A stretch of 64,000 nucleotides of DNA from contig NZ_CALJHY010000001.1 in the NCBI RefSeq assembly GCF_937770335.1, positions 62,001-126,000 on the forward strand, read 5' to 3'. This document shows positions 50,517 to 62,886 of the stretch, piece by piece; the stretch's first letter is position 1; the number at the start of each line of letters is the position of its first letter. The notes under the pieces were generated by a model, which was not told the DNA's origin, searched no databases, and saw only the letters and a program-made list of their open reading frames with translations. Both the position numbers and the translations under genes were made by a program. The DNA comes from an uncultured Glaciecola sp. Its GTDB lineage: Bacteria; Pseudomonadota; Gammaproteobacteria; Enterobacterales; Alteromonadaceae.

Positions 50517-50635
50517 AGCCTGACGGTGTGCTACTCTCACATGGGGAAACCCCACACTACCATTGCCGCTAATACGTTTCACTTCTGAGTTCGAGATGGG
50601 ATCAGGTGGGACCGTATCGCTATTGCCGTCAGGCA
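50517..50635 (-). rRNA. rrf: 5S ribosomal RNA
   Basis: About 119 bases, read on the minus strand: begins TGCCTGACGGC and ends GTCAGGCTC, the two ends pairing. The internal CCCATCTCGAACTCAGAAG is a conserved 5S region. Exact ends are estimated by the pairing. 23S lies 163 bases upstream. Confidence 0.95.
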
Positions 50636-50798
50636 AAAACTGGTCGATGCCTCAGCACTCGCTAAGTCATCTAAATTCAATGTCTTTGAACAATATTGGA
50701 AAGCTAATAATCAATGGCTTTATTTAATGCAGAGTATCACTACTCTTTCTTACTTATTTGATTTGGCTACTTGTCATTACAACGCCACTTTGGTGTTG

Positions 50799-53688
<2,890 letters not shown>

Positions 53689-54124
53689 ATACAACCCAAA
53701 ATGGCGTCTGTATTCACCCCGCCAAGAATGAAGTACAACGCATTTTACCAACCCACGCCTTTTTAATCGCGGATTGCGGTGCAGCTTACTCATTACTGAG
53801 TATCTGCTAGCTATATGCATGACAAGTTTTTTTGCTAATCAAATAAAATTTGATTTCCCTAGTTGCTTGCGCAACTAACGTCATCAAGTTGTCAGATAGA
53901 GTAGCGTCGAAAGAACCGTTTTCAACCTAAGTTGAATTCAATCATTTCAGTTACTCTTACTTTAAATATTGATTACTAATTATCAGCTTTCCAAATTGTT
54001 AAAGAACTAAGTCAAGCGCATCGCGCTTCACTTTTAAGGTTTAAAAAACCTTAATGGATAAACACACGTTTCGTGCTTATTCATTAAGGTTGTTGCCTTC
54101 ATGTAAGGTCAATCTCCAAGAGAT
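53689..54124 (-). other. 16S-23S internal transcribed spacer, part before 23S
   Basis: No coding region. It contains a boxA antitermination element near 53995-54008 (on the minus strand AGTTCTTTAACAATT), which in rRNA operons recruits Nus factors after the tRNA genes and before 23S. The remainder is expected to pair around 23S as a processing stem. Confidence 0.75.
53995..54008 (-). promoter_or_regulatory. boxA antitermination element in the spacer
   Basis: Minus-strand AGTTCTTTAACAATT-type sequence matching the boxA of rRNA spacers, binding NusB/NusE. Lies between tRNA-Ala and 23S. Confidence 0.7.
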
Positions 54125-54200
54125 TGGTGGAGCTTAGCAGGATCGAACTGCTGACCTCCTGCGTGCAAGGCAGGCGCTCTCCCAGCTGAGCTAAAGCCCC
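54125..54200 (-). tRNA. tRNA-Ala (TGC anticodon)
   Basis: A 76-base tRNA on the minus strand, beginning GGGGCTTTAGCTCAG and ending with encoded CCA. The anticodon loop CTTGCAC holds TGC; the T arm carries GTTCGATCC. Located in the 16S-23S spacer, as expected. Confidence 0.96.
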
Positions 54201-54218
54201 TTACAAGTGAGTAAAAGT

Positions 54219-54295
<77 letters not shown>

Positions 54296-54394
54296 ATGTC
54301 GCAGGCTTATATAGGGCCTAAACTACTTTTACTCTTTCTTTTATATAACAAGATAATCTGTGTGAACACTGCATTATAAATGCGCAACTAATAG

Positions 54395-55927
<1,533 letters not shown>

Positions 55928-55995
55928 AATTTTTTGTAAATCGTTTTTTGTTGTCGACACTCATAATGAGTGCCCACACAGATTGTCTTGTTATA

Positions 55996-56010
55996 AATTG
56001 TTAAAGAACA
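55996..56010 (-). promoter_or_regulatory. boxA in the rRNA leader
   Basis: Minus-strand TGTTCTTTAACAATT, matching boxA of rRNA leaders; binds Nus factors that prevent early termination. Located 70 bases before the 16S start. Confidence 0.8.
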
Positions 56011-56078
56011 TGCCAGCTTCTTTCTATTTCACTGGCGGCTTGAAAGTCACGTTCTGCGTGGTCTCAAGCGGGATGCAT

Positions 56079-56106
56079 ATACTACCTACATCATTTTTAT
56101 TGTCAA
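56079..56106 (-). promoter_or_regulatory. rRNA operon promoter P2
   Basis: Minus strand: consensus -35 TTGACA (56101-56106), 16-base spacer, -10 TAGTAT (56079-56084). An A/T-rich stretch directly upstream (56107-56140) resembles an UP element. Inferred from sequence only. Confidence 0.8.
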
Positions 56107-56232
56107 GCTTTTTTACAATTCTTTCTGAATTTATTTTTAACCGAACTTCCGATAAAACCAATTCAAACTGCGCTAAAACTTTCTCTCTTAGTAAACTTCC
56201 GAACGTTTGTTTGGATGTCTCCGTTGAAGAGA

Positions 56233-56266
56233 GGGCGCATAATAGAGATATATAGAATATGTTCAA
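56233..56266 (-). promoter_or_regulatory. rRNA operon promoter P1 with G+C discriminator
   Basis: Minus strand: -35 TTGAAC (56261-56266), 16-base spacer, -10 TATTAT (56239-56244), followed by GCGCCC (56233-56238). The GC-rich discriminator after -10 is the hallmark of stringently controlled rRNA promoters, sensitive to ppGpp/DksA in known species. Confidence 0.8.
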
Positions 56267-56463
56267 GTCTTTTTATTAAAAAGATGAAAATAGTTTGCTT
56301 ACGGTGGTGCACATGCTTTAAATCTAAACATATCGAACAAAATACGAACAATTACCCACAAATATACCCATCTGCTAATAGAGTACTAGTAAATCTCTTA
56401 TAAAACCGTCATATTACACCTGCCTTTTACATAACATTAACAACAAAAAGAGAAGGGAAGGTT

Positions 56464-56973
56464 ATGGTATCCGTTAAAGCGCCACTTTTACTCGTGGCTT
56501 CAGCCATTTTGGCTATTATTGGCTTTTTTGTCGCTGGTTTAATACTTGGAGAAGCATCGACAAGTATTGAGAAATCGATGTTTGCAGTTGGGGTCATTTT
56601 CAATGCTGTTTTAATGTTTCTATTAAGCCGTATGACAAAATCTAATGCTTCTGCAGCATCAAGCAAACAGACTAGTTCAAGCATTCCGAATGATGATGAT
56701 GAATTTGATGAATCTGATGAAGACGTTTCCACTTTATATGTAGGCAATCTACCGTATCGTGCTAACGAACAAATAGTTAAAGAACATTTTGAAACTTTTG
56801 GTTATGTTAGATCGGTAAGACTAATGAAAGATAAGCGAACTGGAAAAAGAAAGGGATTTGGATTCGTCGAAGTCTCTGCACAGGAAGCTGATTCGATGAT
56901 TGAAAAATTAAATGACTCAGAGTTTCAGGAGAGAACAATAAAGGTTAGGCCCGCTAAGGATAAAGTGGCTTAA
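56464..56973 (+). CDS. Membrane-anchored RRM RNA-binding protein
   Basis: A 169-residue protein with two N-terminal membrane segments (about 7-29 and 38-54), a serine/acid-rich linker (56-88) and an RRM domain (from about 89): RNP2 LYVGNL and RNP1 KGFGFVEV are intact, with the typical aromatic residues. RRM proteins bind single-stranded RNA; bacterial free RRMs are often cold-induced. The membrane module attached to the RRM is unusual and suggests RNA held at the inner membrane. Ribosome site GAAGGGAAGG lies directly before ATG. Divergent from the rRNA operon, with a terminator following. Confidence 0.88.
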   Translation: MVSVKAPLLLVASAILAIIGFFVAGLILGEASTSIEKSMFAVGVIFNAVLMFLLSRMTKSNASAASSKQTSSSIPNDDDEFDESDEDVSTLYVGNLPYRANEQIVKEHFETFGYVRSVRLMKDKRTGKRKGFGFVEVSAQEADSMIEKLNDSEFQERTIKVRPAKDKVA

Positions 56974-56997
56974 ACATAAGGTTTTTTTTCAAAATAT

Positions 56998-57024
56998 AAA
57001 AGCCCGCTATTCAGCGGGCTTTTT
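56998..57024. terminator. Bidirectional intrinsic terminator
   Basis: AAAGCCCGCT (56998-57007) pairs with AGCGGGCTTT (57012-57021), loop ATTC, followed by T run on the plus strand and by A/T on the other. It ends the RRM gene and probably also the convergent DUF5610 gene. Confidence 0.85.
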
Positions 57025-57047
57025 ATTTGGGAGAATGAATGATGCAT

Positions 57048-58241
57048 CTAGTTATAACTGTCCATCAATTTCGCATTAAATGTATGAAATCTATTTATAG
57101 CACTTAATATATCCGGTACTTGTACATCCTTCATTTCATTAACTAGACTATTAATTATAGATTTAAAATCTTCTTGCAAACCTAATTGTTGAGCGGCTTG
57201 ATTCATTCCATCTAAGACCTTATTCACATATTCAGCGACTGCTTTAGGCGCTTGTAAAGCTTTGCTCGGGGTTTCAGAATATTTTTGTACTTCTCCATAT
57301 TTTTGAATTTTTTGCGAGCTTTCTACTCTAGACTGCTGCAGTGCAAAACTGGATAATTCTTTATTATCGAAGCCAACGTTGAGCGCTTTGTCGTAAGCCT
57401 TTTCAATGTCGCCACGATAGAAGGCGTTTGCAACATCATCAGCTTGCGCTACTAAATTACCGATAGCCTGAAGTTCATTGTCATCAAGCTCTCCCTTTAT
57501 CTCCAAAGAAAAACTTGTCGTTTGCTTGTAAATGATACGAGCTTGCGACCTACCATTATCTGACGTAAAGCTTTCTTTCGACGTATTTTCCAGAAGGCCA
57601 AAACGGATCTGTACCTTGTCACCGTCTCTTGTGCGAACTGAAAACTGGCTCAATTCTGTTTTTTCTAAGGACCCAGAAGCATTAGCCGTTTGAGCACTTG
57701 CACCTGACTTGTCGAGAATGCTCTTTTCAAGCTGCTGAATTCCATCAAAGATAGATGTCCTACTCTTAGCAATTCCATCTTTAACTTCTTGAGTGGCATT
57801 TAAACCCAACTCGTCCTCGGCTAGTTTAATACCTTTCGACACACCGTACCGAGCTTCTTCGAACAATGCATTGAGCTTCTCGTCGGGAGCGCCATCAGCT
57901 GACGCCTTTTTAACAACATTGCCCACAAAGTTAAGAACATTCCGAGCAACTTCCTCAAAATCAAAGAATGGCTTTTTAGCTTTTTGTTCATCATTTTCAT
58001 TTTTAGCGGATACGTCTGCGGCTCCCCCATCAAGGGTTAAACTTTGACTAATGGATATACCCAATACCCGCGCGGCAACCTTTCGATTGTCCGAAATACT
58101 TTGATTTTCATTTACAATAGTTTGTTGGAGCTCTTTAGCTTGCTTCAAACCATCTTGTTGTAGTTGTTTATTGAGCACAACTTCAGGGCGAATCACCTTG
58201 GATTGTTCTGACTGTGCAGCTTTGATTTCACCTAAATTCAT
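57048..58241 (-). CDS. DUF5610 domain protein
   Basis: A 397-residue cytoplasmic-looking protein starting at ATG 58241 (AAAGAGG upstream); the frame is open to 58346 but would overlap the trmA leader region and has a lysine-rich character unlike the rest. It contains a central DUF5610 unit: FDFEEVARNVLNFVGNVVKKASADGAP, then LFEEARYGVSKGIKLAEDELGLN, with a beta-rich stretch (FSVRTRDGDKVQIRFGLLEN) and a helical C-terminal tail. No signal peptide. Function unknown. Convergent with the RRM gene and divergent from trmA. Confidence 0.8.
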   Translation of the reverse strand: MNLGEIKAAQSEQSKVIRPEVVLNKQLQQDGLKQAKELQQTIVNENQSISDNRKVAARVLGISISQSLTLDGGAADVSAKNENDEQKAKKPFFDFEEVARNVLNFVGNVVKKASADGAPDEKLNALFEEARYGVSKGIKLAEDELGLNATQEVKDGIAKSRTSIFDGIQQLEKSILDKSGASAQTANASGSLEKTELSQFSVRTRDGDKVQIRFGLLENTSKESFTSDNGRSQARIIYKQTTSFSLEIKGELDDNELQAIGNLVAQADDVANAFYRGDIEKAYDKALNVGFDNKELSSFALQQSRVESSQKIQKYGEVQKYSETPSKALQAPKAVAEYVNKVLDGMNQAAQQLGLQEDFKSIINSLVNEMKDVQVPDILSAINRFHTFNAKLMDSYN

Positions 58242-58364
58242 TACCAATACCTCTTTAGCCTCGACTTCCTTATCGGCAGGCAAAAATAAAACCTTTAGCT
58301 TTAACTTGGTAAATTTTAAAAAAACTTTACACTTCACCCACTTCAATAAAAACTTAGGTAATAC

Positions 58365-59459
58365 ATGTCAGACCATCTAACCGAAAAATATCAACAACAA
58401 CTTGATGAAAAAACTAATCGGGTCAAAGACTTACTATCGTCATTTTATGGCTCAAATATTGATATTTACGCCTCTCAACCGACACATTTCAGAATGAGAG
58501 CAGAGTTTCGGATTTGGCACGAAGGCCAAGACACATACCACATCATGTTCAACAAGGTGGATAAAGAACAGTATCGAGTAGACCAATTAGAAGCCGCTAG
58601 CGAAATAATTAACACGGCGATGGCATTAATGACAGCTGCATTCAAAGGGAATGAAATACTAAGAAGGAAGCTTTTTCAAATTGACTACTTGAGCACACTC
58701 ACAGACGAACTATTAATCACCTTGGTTTATCACAAAGCGCTTGATGACAATTGGCAAGCCGAAGTAAATAGGTTAAAAGCGTCATTCCCTGCCCATTTAA
58801 ATATAAACTTTATCGGTCGCTCTAAGAAACAAAAAGTAATGTTGGATAACGACTTTGTTATTGAAGAACTTCCTATAAACAACAAGACATACCAGTTCAA
58901 ACAAATTGAAAATAGCTTTACGCAGCCTAACGCGCGAGTTAATTGCAATATGATTGAATGGTCAATTGCTCAAGTGCGAGATCAAAGTAGAGACTTACTG
59001 GAATTATATTGTGGTTCTGGCAATTTTTCAGTTCCTCTAGCCAGTTGCTTCAAGAATGTATTGGCCACTGAGATATCAAAAACATCAGTCAGCGCTGCTC
59101 AGTTTAATATTGCGGCGAATAATGTAGACAATCTGACTATAGTTAGACTCTCTAGTGAAGAATTTGTTGAAGCAATGGCAGGAGTGAGGCAATTTCGACG
59201 CTTACAAGATGTTGATTTAACAGCATACGATTTTTCAACTGTCTTGGTTGACCCTCCTCGCGCCGGTATTGACGACGATACGATAGCGCTTATTCAGCAA
59301 TTCGATAACGTTATATATATTTCATGTAACCCACTTACGCTTGCAGATAATTTGCAGACATTGTGCTTAACCCATGAAGTTAAGCGTGCAGCGGTATTTG
59401 ATCAATTTCCGTTTACTGAGCATATCGAAAGTGGTGTTTACTTAGAGCGCAAACCATAA
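58365..59459 (+). CDS. trmA: tRNA (uracil-5-)-methyltransferase TrmA
   Basis: Makes ribothymidine at tRNA position 54. The 364-residue protein has the SAM-binding LYCGSGNFSVP, the VDPPRAGID motif (Asp296) and the catalytic cysteine in SCNP (Cys321); no iron-sulfur cluster region, as expected for TrmA versus RlmD/RlmC. Length and motifs match E. coli TrmA (366). Convergent with fabR, only 19 bases apart, so antisense effects at the 3' ends are possible. Confidence 0.95.
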   Translation: MSDHLTEKYQQQLDEKTNRVKDLLSSFYGSNIDIYASQPTHFRMRAEFRIWHEGQDTYHIMFNKVDKEQYRVDQLEAASEIINTAMALMTAAFKGNEILRRKLFQIDYLSTLTDELLITLVYHKALDDNWQAEVNRLKASFPAHLNINFIGRSKKQKVMLDNDFVIEELPINNKTYQFKQIENSFTQPNARVNCNMIEWSIAQVRDQSRDLLELYCGSGNFSVPLASCFKNVLATEISKTSVSAAQFNIAANNVDNLTIVRLSSEEFVEAMAGVRQFRRLQDVDLTAYDFSTVLVDPPRAGIDDDTIALIQQFDNVIYISCNPLTLADNLQTLCLTHEVKRAAVFDQFPFTEHIESGVYLERKP

Positions 59460-59478
59460 AGATAACTCTACCTTTATT

Positions 59479-60078
59479 TTACCTTGAAGCATATTTTACC
59501 GCACCAAGTTGCACAAACCGAAGTTGAAGTTTGACCCGCTTTGCAGTTTCAACAACCGACGGTTTGTCGGAATCAAGGGCTTCGGCCCCCGCGCTGAAAA
59601 CGAGTTTAACCATTGCCTCGGCTTGCATAGTGGCAATATTTCTGGGCAGTTTTAGTTGCAAGACAACATAATCACTTAACTCTTCAATGAAGTGTTGGAT
59701 TTCCCTGGCAACCGCCGCTCGAAATGCTCCAGAAGTGCCAGTGTGTTCCCGCAACAACAAACGGAATACATTTTTATTGTCAGTAATAAACTCCATAAAC
59801 GTATCGACTGAAATGTCGATCACACCTCCACCCGCTTCAATTCTCTGCCTAGCTTGGCGCATAAGTTGGCGCAGTGCCAAGCCGGCTTCATCAACCAGCG
59901 TCAAACCTAACTCATTAATGTCGGTAAAATGCCTATAAAAAGAAGTTGGGGCGATACCTGCTTCACGTGCAACCTCGCGCAAACTCATTGCAGATAAGCT
60001 TTTATCTTCATTTAATAAACTAAAGGCCGCATCAACGATACGTTGTCTTGTTTGAAGTTTTTGTTCTTGTCTATTCAT
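59479..60078 (-). CDS. fabR: TetR-family unsaturated fatty acid regulator FabR
   Basis: Repressor of unsaturated fatty-acid synthesis responding to acyl-chain state. The 199-residue protein has the TetR HTH at residues 10-55 ([38 protein letters not shown]) and an effector domain with [24 protein letters not shown], which resembles FabR. It is divergent from a desaturase gene, and a near-palindromic site resembling FabR operators lies between them, so it very likely controls the desaturase and possibly itself. Confidence 0.9.
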   Translation of the reverse strand: MNRQEQKLQTRQRIVDAAFSLLNEDKSLSAMSLREVAREAGIAPTSFYRHFTDINELGLTLVDEAGLALRQLMRQARQRIEAGGGVIDISVDTFMEFITDNKNVFRLLLREHTGTSGAFRAAVAREIQHFIEELSDYVVLQLKLPRNIATMQAEAMVKLVFSAGAEALDSDKPSVVETAKRVKLQLRFVQLGAVKYASR

Positions 60079-60154
60079 ATGCTATTAGAATACAACAAAA
60101 AATGTAATTTTAAGAACTTTATTTCTTGCCAAATAAGCCAACAAAAGTTAAATT

Positions 60155-60172
60155 AGCGTACAGTTGTAAGCT
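60155..60172. promoter_or_regulatory. Putative FabR operator
   Basis: AGCGTACAGTTGTAAGCT: half-sites AGCGTACA and TGTAAGCT are complementary at seven of eight positions around a 2-base centre. This resembles the E. coli FabR sites at fabA/fabB (AGCGTACA-type) as I remember them. It ends 19 bases before the desaturase start and 77 from the fabR start. Inference; not tested. Confidence 0.65.
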
Positions 60173-60190
60173 GAAATTAAAAGGCATCTC

Positions 60191-61324
60191 TTGAAAAAAC
60201 CCCCATTTATAATTACCAACGTTTTAATTTTTAGCGTTTTTACGCTAATCGCATTGGTAGGGACACCAATTTGGGCGCTAACCTACGGTTTCGATTGGGT
60301 CGAAATAGGTACAGCTATCTTCTTGTTTTATTTTACTGGTATGTCAATTACTGCCGGTTATCATCGTCTTTGGTCACACAAAACGTACAGCGCTCATCCG
60401 GTTGTTCGATTTATCTTAGCCGTTGGTGGTGCTATGACTGTGCAAAACAGTATTTTGCATTGGTCTTCTGATCATCGCGTTCATCATAAACATGTTGATG
60501 TTGAGGATACAGACCCTTACTCCGCTAGTAGAGGGTTTTGGTTCTCGCATATGGGTTGGATGTTGCGCGAATATCAGGCAACTCGATACACTGACTACAG
60601 CAACTGCAAAGATCTGCAGAAAGAAAAAATTGTTATGTGGCAACACAAGTATTATTTACCGATTGTTTTAGTATCTAATTTTGGTATTACTGCTTTATTG
60701 GGCTGGTTGAACGGTAATATCTTAGGCATGATGTTGCTTGCCGGCATCACTAGGATTGTGTTAGTTCATCATGTCACGTTCTTCATCAATTCATTAGCAC
60801 ATATGTGGGGTTCGCGTCCTTTCACTGATAAAAATTCAGCACGAGACAATGGTATTTTGGCTTTCTTCACTTTTGGAGAGGGCTACCACAATTTCCATCA
60901 TATCTTTGAATATGATTACAGAAACGGTGTGAAGTGGTGGCAGTTTGACCCAACTAAGTGGATGATAAAAGGCTTATCATTTTTGGGACTCACTACTAAT
61001 CTGAGAACTTGCCCTGAAGAGCGTATTGAAAAAGCTAAGTTAGAAATGCAGCTAAAATATGCGCAAGATCAGGCAATACACTTACCAAACGCTGAAGAAA
61101 TTGTTGCTAAAATTCAACATGAATACGATATTTTGATGCATCGCATGGTTGAGTATTACGCAACTAAGAAGCGTCTGGTCAATATGAAGAAGAAAAATTT
61201 ACAGGCTACATATGAGCGTTTAGAGCTTGATTTTAAATACAGAGAATTGAAGCAAACACTGGCTCTTCAGAAACAAAAATGGAGAACTATGTACTCCTTT
61301 TACTTGGAGCCCCAGTCGGCTTGA
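60191..61324 (+). CDS. Membrane fatty-acid (acyl-CoA/acyl-lipid delta-9) desaturase
   Basis: Introduces a double bond into saturated acyl chains using O2. The 377-residue membrane protein carries the three histidine boxes: HRLWSH (58-63), HRVHHKH (95-101) and EGYHNFHH (230-237), which bind the di-iron centre, amid hydrophobic segments. The C-terminal 100 residues form a charged helical/coiled-coil tail (ELKQTLALQKQKW), longer than simple desaturases. Start TTG 60191 with AAAAGG ahead of it; no ATG is closer. Under probable FabR control. A strong terminator follows. Confidence 0.93.
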   Translation: MKKPPFIITNVLIFSVFTLIALVGTPIWALTYGFDWVEIGTAIFLFYFTGMSITAGYHRLWSHKTYSAHPVVRFILAVGGAMTVQNSILHWSSDHRVHHKHVDVEDTDPYSASRGFWFSHMGWMLREYQATRYTDYSNCKDLQKEKIVMWQHKYYLPIVLVSNFGITALLGWLNGNILGMMLLAGITRIVLVHHVTFFINSLAHMWGSRPFTDKNSARDNGILAFFTFGEGYHNFHHIFEYDYRNGVKWWQFDPTKWMIKGLSFLGLTTNLRTCPEERIEKAKLEMQLKYAQDQAIHLPNAEEIVAKIQHEYDILMHRMVEYYATKKRLVNMKKKNLQATYERLELDFKYRELKQTLALQKQKWRTMYSFYLEPQSA

Positions 61325-61373
61325 GTGTAGAGTTTAAATAATAAGAATGCTACTGCATGGGCTGAGAAGGTTT

Positions 61374-61407
61374 AAGGGATCTAGTTTAACTAGGTCCCTT
61401 TTCTTTA
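61374..61407 (+). terminator. Intrinsic terminator of the desaturase gene
   Basis: AAGGGATCTAGT (61374-61385) and ACTAGGTCCCTT (61389-61400) pair with one G-U, loop of three, followed by TTCTTTAT. It lies 49 bases past the stop. Confidence 0.85.
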
Positions 61408-61465
61408 TGCCTTGTCTTTATCCCTTTTCTTTATTCTTTCCTCCCTCTTTCTATCTCTTTTCCGA
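61396..61465 (+). repeat. Pyrimidine-rich tract with a 26-bp direct repeat
   Basis: A 70-base tract almost entirely of C and T. CCCTTTTCTTTAT occurs at 61396-61408 and again at 61422-61434, a 26-base period, followed by a CT-rich run. Noncoding, between the desaturase terminator and upp. Confidence 0.6.
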
Positions 61466-61522
61466 CGGTAACTTTACAACGTTAAATAGTTATATAAACA
61501 TATCGAGTTTCAGTATTGCTGA

Positions 61523-62152
61523 TTAGCGCGTACCAAAAATTTTATCTCCCGCATCACCTAAGCCGGGCAGTATATAGCCATGCTCATTGAGCCTATCGTC
61601 AATCGAGGCGACATATATATCGACATCCGGATGTTCTTTGACCATGGCTTCTATTCCTTCAGGCGCGGCCACCAAAAACAAACCTAAAATATGCCTACAC
61701 CCTTTGCTTTTAAGTAAATCAATTGTCGCTATTAGGGTGCCGCCTGTTGCCAACATAGGATCAACAATCAGTGCAATGCGCGAGTCAATGTCATTAACTA
61801 CTTTGTCGAAATAGGCCACAGGTTGCAAAGTTTCTTCATCCCGATATAAACCGACTACGCTAATTTTAGCATTAGGAACCAGGCTCAAAACACCATTGAG
61901 CATACCTAAGCCAGCCCGAAGTATGGGCACGACTGTGATTTTTTTACCTTTAATTTGGTTTATTGCGATAGGGGCGCCTGTCCAGCCTTTAATTTCGATA
62001 CTTTCGATATCTAGATCTCGCGTAGCCTCATATGTGAGCAAATTAGCGACTTCGCTGGCAAGCTCCCGAAAATCTTTACTGCTAACACCATAAGCGCGCA
62101 TTAAACCAATTTTATGTTGAATAAGCGGATGTTTTATTTCGTAGATTGACAT
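61523..62152 (-). CDS. upp: Uracil phosphoribosyltransferase
   Basis: Salvages uracil to UMP with PRPP. The 209-residue protein matches E. coli Upp (208): [14 protein letters not shown] at the N-terminus, [14 protein letters not shown], the PRPP-binding [13 protein letters not shown], and the C-terminal [20 protein letters not shown]. The 420-base upstream gap contains a stem-loop followed by a T-rich run, a possible attenuator or transcript 5' stem. No uraA is beside it. Confidence 0.96.
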   Translation of the reverse strand: MSIYEIKHPLIQHKIGLMRAYGVSSKDFRELASEVANLLTYEATRDLDIESIEIKGWTGAPIAINQIKGKKITVVPILRAGLGMLNGVLSLVPNAKISVVGLYRDEETLQPVAYFDKVVNDIDSRIALIVDPMLATGGTLIATIDLLKSKGCRHILGLFLVAAPEGIEAMVKEHPDVDIYVASIDDRLNEHGYILPGLGDAGDKIFGTR

Positions 62153-62572
62153 GGTAAGCCCTTTTCTAAAGCGTGTAATTAATATGCATAAGGATACGGG
62201 TAAAAAGGCATCTAAACAAACATCGTGAGTTTTGTTTAGATTAAAGAGTATATTTTTAAAAGGTTGGCAACTGATAACCAGAATTGTTATGAATTTACGA
62301 TATTGTTATTCACTCATTACAACAAGTTGTGGAAATGCTAACCACAGTAAACCAAATATTAGGTTAGTTTATTTTTTAGTAATACTTCATGATTTTTAAT
62401 AGTTTCAGTTCGATCATTAAAGTAAACAAAGTAAGTTCAAGCATATTTTATGGTGGTCACATTCTTAGGTCTCACTAACCCCCTCTAAAACGCAATGTCA
62501 CTCAACAAATCCCAACACTAGTAGTCAGCTTGTTATCTTTCAAATCGGCAAATTCAAACCTTCTTTGAATCG
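62153..62572. other. 420-bp region between upp and the small protein gene
   Basis: No coding ORF. On the minus strand, TCTAAACAA (62232-62240) pairs with TTGTTTAGA (62211-62219), and GCCTTTTTA follows 60-odd bases before upp; a -10-like TATACT lies at 62247-62252. This could be the upp promoter with a 5' stem, an attenuator, or the terminator of the small upstream gene. Confidence 0.5.
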
Positions 62573-62776
62573 CTATTTCTGTTCAGGAATATCCTCTATT
62601 AGCTTAATGACATGGCGGTTATTATTAAGTTTGGCTAAGTCGAGCAAGTAGCTTTTTTCAAGTTCTTGCATCGGCTGTTTTGATAATAATTCTTTTATCA
62701 GCTCCTCTTCACCATTTGCTATGGCCGTTTTTAAGGCTGCGAAATCCGCTATACTGTGTTTAATTTGATTAGTCAT
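62573..62776 (-). CDS. Small conserved-looking protein of 67 residues
   Basis: Not recognised as a named family. All-helical pattern with heptad-like leucines (IADFAALKTAIANGEEELIKELL, LLDLAKLNNNRHVIKLIED), resembling part of an ankyrin-like or helical-repeat fold but too short for a repeat domain. Its composition is coding-like (rich in Leu, Glu, Lys). It lies between prpD and upp, same strand as both. Role unknown. Confidence 0.55.
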   Translation of the reverse strand: MTNQIKHSIADFAALKTAIANGEEELIKELLSKQPMQELEKSYLLDLAKLNNNRHVIKLIEDIPEQK

Positions 62777-62886
62777 GTTGCATACCGTTAGTTTGGTTAA
62801 TTTCTCGTTTTAAAGTTATCGCTTGCTGTTAGCAATATGAATGTATCTTTTGCAACGCCACTGTTTGGATAAGCGAAGACTTAAAT

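Larger units (their letters stand above)
55928..56463. other. rRNA leader and divergent intergenic region
   Basis: No gene. On the minus strand it holds the two rRNA promoters and boxA (listed separately). On the plus strand the RRM protein gene begins at 56464 and its promoter must lie between about 56300 and 56450; I could not choose one. Confidence 0.7.

Noticed and set aside
56024-56403. Overlapping short ORFs in the rRNA leader
   Set aside because: They cover the P1/P2 promoters and boxA and show no domain or ribosome site.
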